DNA from: Snodgrassella alvi wkB2
Lineage (GTDB): Bacteria; Pseudomonadota; Gammaproteobacteria; Burkholderiales; Neisseriaceae
NCBI RefSeq assembly: GCF_000600005.1
Contig: NZ_CP007446.1
Coordinates: 2,258,894-2,322,893, forward strand
Reading direction: 5' to 3'
DNA: 64,000 bases
A program made the translations under genes and the position numbers. The notes under the pieces were generated by a model. It was not told where the DNA came from, did not search any database, and saw only the letters and a list, made by a program, of their open reading frames with translations. Positions 9,235-17,000 of the stretch are shown here, one piece after another (position 1 is the first letter of the stretch; each line of letters starts with the position of its first letter).

Positions 9235-10635
9235 ATGAGCCGACCACCTGAGTTAAAACGCACACTGAAAAACCGACATTTACAATTGATTGCTATTGGT
9301 GGCGCAATCGGCACCGGTCTGTTTATGGGTTCAGGCCGTACGATCAGCCTGGCCGGACCATCTGTGTTGTTTACCTATATAATCATCGGCGCATTTCTAT
9401 TTTTTGTGATGCGTGCCATGGGTGAATTACTGCTGCACAATCTGCATTACAAATCTTTTGTCGATTTCACTACCGATATCCTGAATCCGACTATAGGTTA
9501 TTATGTCGGCTGGTCATACTGGTTTTGCTGGGTAGTGATTGGTATGGCAGATATCGTAGCGATTACCGGCTATACTCAGTTCTGGTGGCCGGAAGTGCCA
9601 TTATGGCTGCCCGGCATTATCTGCATTGCCATCCTGCTGGCGCTGAATCTTTTATCGGTCAAACTCTTCGGCGAACTGGAATTCTGGTTTGCCCTGATTA
9701 AAATTCTGGCGATTCTCGCGCTTATCGGCTGTGGCGGCTATTTATTACTAACCGGCTTTACCAGCCCCAGCGGTATTCAAGCCAAAATCAGCAACTTATG
9801 GTCTTATGGCGGCTGGATGCCTCATGGCTGGTCAGGTTTTTTTGCCGCATTTCAGATTGCTATCTTTGCTTTTGTCGGCATTGAGCTGGTCGGTACCGCT
9901 TCAGCCGAAACAGATGATCCAAATACCACCCTGCCGGCTGCCATTAATAAAATACCAGTGCGTGTCATTATTTTCTACGTACTGGCACTAACCATTATTA
10001 TGACGGTTACCCCGTGGAATATGGTCGCCCCCGACCGCAGCCCGTTCGTCAATATGTTTACCCTGATTGGCATCAGTGCTGCGGCCACTATTATTAATTT
10101 TGTTGTACTCACCTCTGCACTGTCTTCCGCCAACAGCGGTATGTATTCTACCGGCCGTATGCTGTACGGTCTGTCAAAAAACGGTGTTGGTCCGAAGGCT
10201 TTTGCGCAGCTGTCCGCCAACGGAGTGCCGCAAAACGGTCTGTTATATTCTTGTGCTCTGCTGCTGATTGGCGTTGTTCTGCTTTATGCGGAAGGCGACG
10301 TAATGAAAGTATTCACGATTGTCACCACCGTATCCAGTATTTGTTTTATTTTTGTATGGGCAGTCATTCTGATTGCCTATCTGCGCTACCGCCGGCTTTA
10401 TCCTGAAGCGCATGCGCGCTCAGTTTACAAAATGCCTCTGGGTATACCCATGTGTTATGCCACTCTGATATTTTTCGTTTTTGTCCTATACCTGTTCAGT
10501 CAGGATAAAGATACGCTTACCGGTCTGATCGCCACACCAGTGTGGTTTATTCTGCTGACTATGTTCCTGCCATTGTATCGTCAGCAACTGAAAAAACGCA
10601 TTACCTATACCGATACAGACCATCTGAATCATTAA
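9235..10635 (+). CDS. cycA: CycA-type D-serine/D-alanine/glycine permease
   Basis: 466 residues from the ATG at 9235, which has AAAGGA six bases upstream; a longer frame from 9202 starts with TTG. It is a twelve-segment APC-family permease with the helix 1 signature IAIGGAIGTGLFMGSG. It tracks remembered E. coli CycA closely (RHLQLIAIGGAIG, GMADIVAIT-Y-QFW, FAFVGIELVGT-AAET-like, YKMPLG). It probably imports glycine, D-alanine and D-serine by proton symport. It stands alone and is followed by two strong hairpins. Confidence 0.88.
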   Translation: MSRPPELKRTLKNRHLQLIAIGGAIGTGLFMGSGRTISLAGPSVLFTYIIIGAFLFFVMRAMGELLLHNLHYKSFVDFTTDILNPTIGYYVGWSYWFCWVVIGMADIVAITGYTQFWWPEVPLWLPGIICIAILLALNLLSVKLFGELEFWFALIKILAILALIGCGGYLLLTGFTSPSGIQAKISNLWSYGGWMPHGWSGFFAAFQIAIFAFVGIELVGTASAETDDPNTTLPAAINKIPVRVIIFYVLALTIIMTVTPWNMVAPDRSPFVNMFTLIGISAAATIINFVVLTSALSSANSGMYSTGRMLYGLSKNGVGPKAFAQLSANGVPQNGLLYSCALLLIGVVLLYAEGDVMKVFTIVTTVSSICFIFVWAVILIAYLRYRRLYPEAHARSVYKMPLGIPMCYATLIFFVFVLYLFSQDKDTLTGLIATPVWFILLTMFLPLYRQQLKKRITYTDTDHLNH

Positions 10636-10646
10636 TACCCAAAAAT

Positions 10647-10740
10647 CTGTCCTGTTTAATTACATATGCATCAATTAAACAGGACAGAATAATCAATAAA
10701 AGACCTAAAGCTTATATACGCTTTAGGTCTTTTATTGATT
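10647..10740. terminator. Two tandem long hairpins after cycA
   Basis: The first hairpin has 15-bp perfect arms (10647-10661 and 10673-10687). The second has 21-bp perfect arms (10691-10711 and 10720-10740) and an 8-base loop. They lie between convergent cycA and thiG and can serve both strands. The remaining 130 bases to thiG show no other feature. Confidence 0.75.
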
Positions 10741-10874
10741 ACTAATCTTAATCCGCTTGCTGCTCTTCAAATCTAAATGCTATTGGGAGAATTCTCCTTA
10801 TCCGGCAGCTATTAAGCAATAACCGCTAAGCCATTTCACACATGCTCAGTATTCAGTGACAAATGAAAACATAG

Positions 10875-11660
10875 TTAAGCATAGTGCCAGAACGGCTGTC
10901 CTACCTGGGGTGTAGAGGCCTGTGCATTGTCCCGCGGTACTACCGGCTCCGCTTCATAAGCCATTCTTCCTGCATTAACAGCCAGTGCAAACGCTTCTGC
11001 CATCATCACCGGCAAGCCACTACGTGAAACCGCGGTATTCAGCAATACCCCGTCAAAACCCCACTCCATTACTTTTGCCGCATGCGAAGGTAAGCCTAGC
11101 CCTGCATCAACAAGCAGAGGAATATCCGGTAAGCGTTCACGCAGGACATGCAAGGCATATTCATGTACTGGTCCCAGACCGGTACCAATCGGTGCAGCCC
11201 ATGGCATCAATGCCTGACAACCGGCATCCAGCAAGCGACGGCAGGCAATCAAATCTTCAGTACAATATGGCAGTACCTTGAAACCCTCTTTAATCAGGAT
11301 TTCGGCTGCACGCACCAGCTGAAATACATCCGGCTGCAAGGTATCATCATCACCAATCAGTTCAAGCTTGATCCAGTCTGTTTCAAATACCTCGCGAGCC
11401 ATCTGCGCAGTTGTTACCGCCTCTTCTACACTCAGACAACCGGCGGTATTAGGAAGAATCGGTACAGCCAGCTCCTGCAACAATCCCCATATACCCTGCC
11501 CATGCTCTGCCGAAGTTGCGCTCTGACGGCGTAAAGCAACCGTAATCATAGCCGGCTGCGCTTTCCTAACTGCGGTACGCAGTACTTCGAGTGTGGGATA
11601 AGCAGCAGTGCCTAACAACAAACGACTATTAAACTCTTCATCATAAAGTTGTAAAGCCAT
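10875..11660 (-). CDS. thiG: Thiazole synthase ThiG
   Basis: 261 residues from the ATG at 11660, which has a GGGGGAAG ribosome site; an ATG at 11681 is in frame but lies upstream of that site. It is a TIM-barrel enzyme that builds the thiazole phosphate of thiamin from deoxyxylulose phosphate, dehydroglycine and ThiS thiocarboxylate. The Schiff-base lysine lies in DWIKLE (K98), and the phosphate-binding part is in GLGLPSHAAKVMEWGFDGVLLNTA. Its partners ThiO and ThiS are 3-5 kb away on the same strand, separated by unrelated genes. Confidence 0.94.
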   Translation of the reverse strand: MALQLYDEEFNSRLLLGTAAYPTLEVLRTAVRKAQPAMITVALRRQSATSAEHGQGIWGLLQELAVPILPNTAGCLSVEEAVTTAQMAREVFETDWIKLELIGDDDTLQPDVFQLVRAAEILIKEGFKVLPYCTEDLIACRRLLDAGCQALMPWAAPIGTGLGPVHEYALHVLRERLPDIPLLVDAGLGLPSHAAKVMEWGFDGVLLNTAVSRSGLPVMMAEAFALAVNAGRMAYEAEPVVPRDNAQASTPQVGQPFWHYA

Positions 11661-12124
11661 ATTCACTTCCCCCGTTAACATAAAAAATAAAAATCTTCCA
11701 ACTACAAGCTATAAAGGCAAACTGCACAAAGTATTTATACTTTATAACAAAAACAATAACTTTTCACTTATTTTCACTTAAAACGACATTTGTTATTATT
11801 ACCCAGTGCATATACATCTAATTATCATAATTAATATTTTTATTTTAAATATCAAAGCACCGCACACATAGCTTTTATCATGATAGGAAACAAAAACCCT
11901 GTGTAATAAATGTCATGGTAAATATCAGTCCTAATAAATGAAAACGTTTGCAGCTTCTCTTTCTGCCGGCATGGTTACGACAATTCAATTTATCCTGGCC
12001 ATCAAGCAAAAAATTTCAGAAATATCTAAGAAAACAAATAAATTCTTAATTACTACAACCATCCGGAAAACAGCAAACACAGCCATTCATATCAATTTAC
12101 CATAACAATACAATTCTGAAATTA
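11661..12124. other. Intergenic between thiG and marR
   Basis: AT-rich divergent spacer. A 55-codon frame from 11938 has no ribosome site and is not called. No TPP riboswitch was recognised upstream of thiG. Confidence 0.6.
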
Positions 12125-12168
12125 TTGACAATAATTTTCCTAGTCTATACTATAATTAATAAATAGTA
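12125..12168 (+). promoter_or_regulatory. Promoter and candidate MarR operator
   Basis: TTGACA at 12125-12130 is followed by TATACT at 12146-12151 (15-base spacer) or TATAAT at 12151-12156 (20-base spacer). A dyad TACTAT-N9-ATAGTA at 12148-12168 overlaps the -10 region. That is where an autoregulating MarR protein would bind. The functional assignment is inference. Confidence 0.45.
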
Positions 12169-12199
12169 AGGTCACTAACTAATTTATAGAAATAACCAT

Positions 12200-12706
12200 A
12201 TGCAACTTGAAAACCGTTATTTATCCTTTTGTAATGTTCTGGAAAAAGAAAAAATTGCAGATCTGGATAAAATTAAGACATGCTTTACTCTATTATCCGT
12301 TGCAAACACTATTGATATTGAATGCGCCAAACGTCTGCAGCAATTTCATTTATCTGAAAGCAGGCTGATTATTTTAGTATTGTTAAAAGAATATCCTGAG
12401 CTGTCATTACAAGAAATTGCTAAATTATTAGGCATAACCAAAGCATCAACAACAACACTAATCAGCTCACTAGTTAATGAAAAACTGATTTCAAAAAGAA
12501 CTGCCAGTCAGGATAAAAGAATTTCCCTCGTCTCATTAACTGATACCGGCACTAAACTGGTTAAAGAAATTCTGCATCAGCACAGCCAGTGGATAGAAAA
12601 AATAACCCAAAATTTATCTGCTGAAGAATTAACGATATTTAAAAAAATTCTGCAACAAATTCATCAAAACGTTTCACAACAGGAAAGTCATAATGAAAAT
12701 AATTGA
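12200..12706 (+). CDS. MarR-family transcriptional regulator
   Basis: 168 residues. The winged-helix core is near residues 55-125 (LSLQEIAKLLGITKASTTTLISSL as recognition helices, then a wing with KRTASQDKRISLVSLTDTG). Three cysteines (C11, C28, C42) lie in the N-terminal dimerisation part, which makes a redox switch of the OhrR kind conceivable. The stop overlaps the start of the peroxiredoxin gene by 14 bases, so the pair is co-transcribed. It likely represses its own operon through the dyad upstream. Confidence 0.85.
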   Translation: MQLENRYLSFCNVLEKEKIADLDKIKTCFTLLSVANTIDIECAKRLQQFHLSESRLIILVLLKEYPELSLQEIAKLLGITKASTTTLISSLVNEKLISKRTASQDKRISLVSLTDTGTKLVKEILHQHSQWIEKITQNLSAEELTIFKKILQQIHQNVSQQESHNENN

Positions 12707-13340
12707 AGAGCTAAAATCAATACAGCAAGAAATGTTTACCCAGTTACCTGCAGAAGTATTGAATGTAATGGGAAATTCATTATCAGAAATGCTTACGCAG
12801 AATTTAGATTGCCATGCCATAAAAAGCGGAGATACCGCACCAGATTTTTCTCTGGTAGCGACAAATAATCAAAAAATCGAACTCTATAAATTGCTGGAGA
12901 CAAAACCAGTCATTCTCAGTTTTTTCCGGGGCAGCTGGTGTCCGTTTTGTGTTAAAGAATTAGAACACTTTAACCAAAATCTGAAATTAATCCTCGATAC
13001 TCAAGACGTTCACTTTATCGCTATTTCTCCGCAAAAACCTGATATCAGCGCTCAATTAATACAGGAACACAATATTAATCTGACTATTTTATCGGATACG
13101 GGTAATCAGATAGCCAAACAGTACGGTCTGGTATTTACCTTACCTGAGAATGTCAGAAATTTATACAAAAACTTAGGTGCAAATCTGCCTGATTTTAATG
13201 GCGATGACAGTTATCAGCTGCCCATACCAGCCACTTATATTATCGACCAAAATAAAAAAGTTATCTTTTCCTATATCAATGTCAATTACATGGAAAGAGC
13301 TGACACTTCGGAACTAATCAAAGCACTGAAAAAAGATTAA
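12693..13340 (+). CDS. AhpC/TSA-type peroxiredoxin-like protein
   Basis: 215 residues with a thioredoxin fold. Residues 80-86 read GSWCPFC, so C83 and C86 form a CxxC at the position of the peroxidatic cysteine (preceded by FFRG). A short helical N-terminal extension (residues 1-40) precedes the domain. Likely reduces peroxides or acts as a thiol oxidoreductase in the cytosol. Overlap with the MarR gene suggests induction by the oxidant or electrophile that the regulator senses. The exact peroxiredoxin subclass is uncertain because a CxxC rather than TxxC motif is present. Confidence 0.82.
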   Translation: MKIIEELKSIQQEMFTQLPAEVLNVMGNSLSEMLTQNLDCHAIKSGDTAPDFSLVATNNQKIELYKLLETKPVILSFFRGSWCPFCVKELEHFNQNLKLILDTQDVHFIAISPQKPDISAQLIQEHNINLTILSDTGNQIAKQYGLVFTLPENVRNLYKNLGANLPDFNGDDSYQLPIPATYIIDQNKKVIFSYINVNYMERADTSELIKALKKD

Positions 13341-13407
13341 GCCTGCCATCATCATGATTTCATCCATCACAAAGCACCAAAGCCAGCAAGCTGAAGTGCT
13401 TAACATA

Positions 13408-13484
13408 ATGCCCGTGCATGTCTGTATCATCAGGAATAGCGGCTAAATAATATTTTCCCGATTGTTACAGATATACACGGGCAT
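13408..13484. repeat. 19-base inverted repeat with 39-base loop
   Basis: Arms 13408-13426 and 13466-13484 match at 17 of 19 positions in inverted orientation, between convergent prx and yagU. No T-run follows. It may be a weak bidirectional terminator or the footprint of a small mobile repeat. Confidence 0.45.
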
Positions 13485-13538
13485 CGTATCCGGTCTTAAG
13501 CATATAAGCCGGTACATCATGCATAAATCAGATGAGTT

Positions 13539-14066
13539 TTACTGAAACTCCGGATCCGGTTTTTCGGTCAGGCGGTTACGCAGATCGCGGCGGAAGATTT
13601 CAATTGTCCACATCCATAATAGCGTACCAACAAGTTCAGAAAACAATTCATCAAACGGCAGATTCCATGGTGCCGGAGATAAATTCAGCACCGGCAGCAT
13701 AATACCGTGAAACAGAATGGTTACACCAATACCAAAAGCCAGACCCTGCCATAATTTAACTTTAGGAAAAATTTCAGCAGCCATACAGTAAATAATAGCC
13801 CATACAATTGAAAACAGAATATGTATGGTACTACCACCCCAGTTCACTAACTGATCTGAATAGATGTAAACCATGCTGTGAATATCAATACCCATATCCT
13901 GAATCATCTGAATGGGCGGTGCTATACGATCCGGGGTTCGTGGCGGCATTATTCCTTCCGTACCTGATTTCACAAATGCAGAAACCAGACCGCCCATAAT
14001 ACCGGCAAAAAAGGCTACACCGTAATTGCGACTGGATGGTTGTGTGCGAGTAAACAGATTAGACAT
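13539..14066 (-). CDS. yagU: YagU-family inner-membrane protein
   Basis: 175 residues with about four hydrophobic segments. It matches remembered E. coli YagU in several places: YG-AFFAG-GG-VSAFVK near the start, PPRTP, the AEIFPKVKLWQGL block, and the end W-IEIFRRDLRNR. YagU is a DUF1440 protein linked to acid resistance in E. coli; its mechanism is not known. The ATG at 14066 has AGAGGAAA six bases upstream. It stands alone, downstream of thiOS on the same strand but beyond the thiS terminator. Confidence 0.85.
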   Translation of the reverse strand: MSNLFTRTQPSSRNYGVAFFAGIMGGLVSAFVKSGTEGIMPPRTPDRIAPPIQMIQDMGIDIHSMVYIYSDQLVNWGGSTIHILFSIVWAIIYCMAAEIFPKVKLWQGLAFGIGVTILFHGIMLPVLNLSPAPWNLPFDELFSELVGTLLWMWTIEIFRRDLRNRLTEKPDPEFQ

Positions 14067-14378
14067 AATTATTTCCTCTTAATGTAATAATGATTACTTT
14101 TTTTTCTATTAATTAACCCAAAATTGGGGTCGCAAGTGTAAATGCATATTTAATGCTAAATCAAGTAAATTTACCCTCCGAATATCTCTCCAGCAGAGCA
14201 TAAATAACTGTTTAAAAATCTGAATGGCTGTTTAATCAGCAATATACTGATTTTGTATACCGGAAAATCCATATACCTCTCATCGAATTTTCACTGCTCA
14301 AATCACCAATTCATTTATAGATAAACAAAGTAAATTATTCTTCCCGGCAGGTATAAACCGGCTGTTGCCAGATAAGCA
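14067..14378. other. Spacer between thiS and yagU
   Basis: AT-rich, presumably holding the yagU promoter. Nothing else recognisable. Confidence 0.5.
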
Positions 14379-14404
14379 AAAACCCTGTATCAAACAGGGT
14401 TTTC
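14379..14404 (-). terminator. Rho-independent terminator of thiO-thiS
   Basis: A 9-bp stem around ACCCTGT/ACAGGGT with a 5-base loop, followed on the minus strand by a T-run. It lies 28 bases after the thiS stop. Confidence 0.85.
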
Positions 14405-14431
14405 AAAATAAAACTTAACTACCAGCGGGTA

Positions 14432-14626
14432 CTACCCGCCCACTACCGGTCTGACAATATCCACTTTATCCTGCGGCTGCAACTGATAAACAGAATATTG
14501 TTTTTTAGATATAAAACAAGTATTTACCGAAACAGCAAATGGTGATTCCGGCATCAGCTGCTCCAATAGATCAGCCACAGTATTACCATTAAAATCAATT
14601 ACATCATCATTAACACTAATATCCAT
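14432..14626 (-). CDS. thiS: ThiS, thiamin sulfur-carrier protein
   Basis: 64 residues, a beta-grasp ubiquitin-like protein ending in the required Gly-Gly (VVGG). The C-terminus is adenylated and thiocarboxylated, then donates sulfur to ThiG. The start overlaps the thiO stop (TAATG), so translation is coupled. A terminator follows. Confidence 0.92.
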   Translation of the reverse strand: MDISVNDDVIDFNGNTVADLLEQLMPESPFAVSVNTCFISKKQYSVYQLQPQDKVDIVRPVVGG

Positions 14627-15741
14627 TAATCTGTTTCTCCATTGTCATTTTCCGGTAAAACATCAATATGATAGCGTGCCGGCGCATCCGGAATGGATTG
14701 CTGCTGCATTAAGGCCTGTAATACCCGTACTGTCGCAATACTTACTGCTGGCGAAATCATAAAACCGTGCCGGAACAGACCATTTACGGACACTACATAA
14801 TTTTGCTTATCATAACGTATTTCCGGGCTTTCGTGATTAAGTGTCGGACGCAGTTCGGCCATACTTTCCAGTATCCTTGCTTCACCGAATGCCGAATGAA
14901 CAGTATGCAAAGCAGACATCAGCTCCAGACCGCTGCGCACACTCAGATTACTGTCATCTTCACTTTCAATCTGTGTAGCACCAATAACAAACAACTTATT
15001 CTGTTTGGGTGCAATATAAATAGGATAGCGCGGATGCAATATCCGTACCGGACGATTAAGCTCAATATCAGGCGCATAAACCCGCAGCACTTCTCCCCGT
15101 ACCCCGCGCAGACGGCTCTGACCGTGGCTATTCCAGCTACTTTTGCCGCCATAGCCGCGGCAATCCAGCGTCCAGTGAGCCAGACCGGCACATTCAGCCA
15201 GATCACTGCTCTGCTCCCAGTGACAGCTAACCTGCTTTTGCTCGAGCACATCGGCCAGAGCCAGTAATGTCTGGCGATTATCCAGCTGCCCCTCGGTCGG
15301 TAAAAACAATCCCTGCTTAAAACGTCCGGCCAGCTGTGGTTCATGCTCACTGATTGCCTGTTTATCCCACATCTGCCAGACGCTGTTATCCTGATGGGCA
15401 CGCTGCAAGTGATTAGTAAATTGTTTTGCTAAGGCACGATCCTGCGGATGCCATACAATCAATGAACCATTTTGCTGCATAAATACCGGCGTTGGAAACG
15501 AATCCACCCACTGGCGCCAAATAGGCAGACTGGTATAACCCAGTTGCACAACAAGCGGCGTTGCTTCTACTGCCTCGGCTGTAGGTGCCAGCATAGCTGC
15601 CGCTGCAAAAGCAGCAGCACCTTCACCATTACGTTTACCGGCATTAAATAATATTACTTTACAACCCTGCTCTGCCAATAACCAGGCAGTCAAACGTCCC
15701 AATAAACCGCCTCCCAGCACTGCAACATCATATTGTTTCAT
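14626..15741 (-). CDS. thiO: Glycine oxidase ThiO
   Basis: 371 residues, FAD-dependent DAO family. The nucleotide-binding GGGLLG is at residues 10-15 after a short beta strand, and the C-terminal part carries the DAO core (RGVRGEVLRV, HPRYPIYIAPK, ATQIES, ELRPTL). It oxidises glycine to dehydroglycine, the substrate of ThiG, in organisms that lack radical-SAM ThiH. One-base stop/start overlap with thiS makes a two-gene operon. Confidence 0.92.
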   Translation of the reverse strand: MKQYDVAVLGGGLLGRLTAWLLAEQGCKVILFNAGKRNGEGAAAFAAAAMLAPTAEAVEATPLVVQLGYTSLPIWRQWVDSFPTPVFMQQNGSLIVWHPQDRALAKQFTNHLQRAHQDNSVWQMWDKQAISEHEPQLAGRFKQGLFLPTEGQLDNRQTLLALADVLEQKQVSCHWEQSSDLAECAGLAHWTLDCRGYGGKSSWNSHGQSRLRGVRGEVLRVYAPDIELNRPVRILHPRYPIYIAPKQNKLFVIGATQIESEDDSNLSVRSGLELMSALHTVHSAFGEARILESMAELRPTLNHESPEIRYDKQNYVVSVNGLFRHGFMISPAVSIATVRVLQALMQQQSIPDAPARYHIDVLPENDNGETD

Positions 15742-15910
15742 CGTGCACCCATTTTTGTTGACTAGAATCTGTATTCAATTTCAGTCTGCATCCGGTACCA
15801 TCAGCACCTCATCCAGACAAAATATTACAAGGTTTTCATTTAACCGTTCCTTGAATAAAACTATCTTAGCAGGTATAACTTCATATCAATCGTCACAAGT
15901 ATGCATCATC

Positions 15911-16183
15911 ATGGCCAAGGTTTTTCCGTTACACCCGAAACATCCCGAACGAATCTGCTGGGGTTGTGATAAATATTGTCGTGCTGATGATTTGCAATGT
16001 GGTAATGGCTGTATCCGTATTCCGCATCCCTGCGAAGATTTCGGCGAGCAATGGTATCTGGACGGAGACTGGTCTGGCTTGCTTTCAGAAGCACAGCGCG
16101 CACAGATTGCTGCCGCCGGTAAACCCTCTTTACCGGAAGAGAAACCACATAAACCCCATATCAAATTGGCGTTAAAAAAATAA
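15911..16183 (+). CDS. DUF3079 small Cys-rich protein
   Basis: 90 residues from the ATG at 15911 (MAKVFPLHPKHPERICWGCDKYC). The longer open frame from 15743 runs across the thiO promoter and is not favoured. The N-terminal 55 residues match the DUF3079 pattern, with cysteines in CWGCDKYC, QCGNGC and HPCEDF that could bind a metal. The C-terminal 30 residues are low-complexity and Lys-rich. Function is unknown. Confidence 0.8.
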   Translation: MAKVFPLHPKHPERICWGCDKYCRADDLQCGNGCIRIPHPCEDFGEQWYLDGDWSGLLSEAQRAQIAAAGKPSLPEEKPHKPHIKLALKK

Positions 16184-16660
16184 GCTGTCCCTAATGTAAC
16201 AGCAAATACACTTCCCTGTCAGAACCTATGTCGCAAAAAAACAATTTCTTTAATCCAGCTCATAATTTGATACACACAAGCATATGGTGCACATCATGCT
16301 AAGTTAATTCAGCATGAACCGGACTGACCATCAAACTCAATTTATGATTAAAAATCATATTGATATACTTGCAAACCAGATACAAGATTGAAAACCGACC
16401 CGAAAAATTACCATCGCTATCCATATTACAGAAAATAGTGGCTATGCAATACAAAATAAAATGATTCTGAATGATGGTATTACAGTATAAAAAACTGTAT
16501 TTTGGTAAAATTCCAAACCCGTATATATTATATTTATTTAAAATAGTAGATTCTTTCAGATAAACCAATACCTGAAACAATATTGCAAATAGTGAACAGC
16601 AGCGGGCAGCAACCTAGCCGGCATGTGTGCACAGAAATGGTTTTTAGATCAAAATAACAG
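16184..16660. other. AT-rich gene-poor stretch
   Basis: No convincing gene. A small stem (16295-16300 with 16311-16316) is present. A 93-codon minus-strand frame here has no ribosome site and AT-driven composition. Confidence 0.5.
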
Positions 16661-16667
16661 CAGATAA

Positions 16668-16697
16668 AAATAAAACGCCTGCAAATATCTGCAGGCG
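16668..16697 (-). terminator. Hairpin with T-rich tail, minus strand
   Basis: A perfect 8-bp stem (16676-16683 with 16690-16697), followed on the minus strand by TTTTATTTTT. No intact minus-strand gene ends here. Just upstream on that strand (16735-16789) is an 18-codon tail without a start that ends in TAA, possibly the remnant of a lost gene. Confidence 0.55.
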
Positions 16698-16914
16698 AGT
16701 ATTTAATACCGTAATATTTCCTCTATTTTTAAATTATGCCTCTGTATTCTTGGCTTTTTTCAGATCATCGTCTGTGTAATAGACTGTAATTTATGAATTC
16801 AATTTTGACAATAGTTTGTAAATATATAGCACCAAAAGACAACAATCTACCTTTTTATAACTAAAATTAGAAATAATATTTCTCAAAAGAATAGATTTAT
16901 TAAAAGTTATTACC

Positions 16915-16956
16915 AAAAATTAAAAACAGACAAATGATATTACTATCATCTGTCTG
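16915..16956 (-). terminator. Rho-independent terminator of pta
   Basis: A 13-bp stem (16927-16939 with 16944-16956, one mismatch), 4-base loop, then TTTTTAATTTTT on the minus strand. Confidence 0.88.
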
Positions 16957-17000
16957 CTGTATAACAAAATTACAATGCCTGCGGGCTTGTAATATCTTGC

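Noticed and set aside
11938-12105. 55-codon frame upstream of marR
   Set aside because: No ribosome site and it lies in the promoter region of marR; composition is not protein-like beyond the first residues.
11661-12124. TPP riboswitch for the thi genes
   Set aside because: No conserved THI-box segments were seen before thiG or thiO.
16299-16580. 93-codon minus-strand frame
   Set aside because: AT-driven composition, no ribosome site, no homology recognised.
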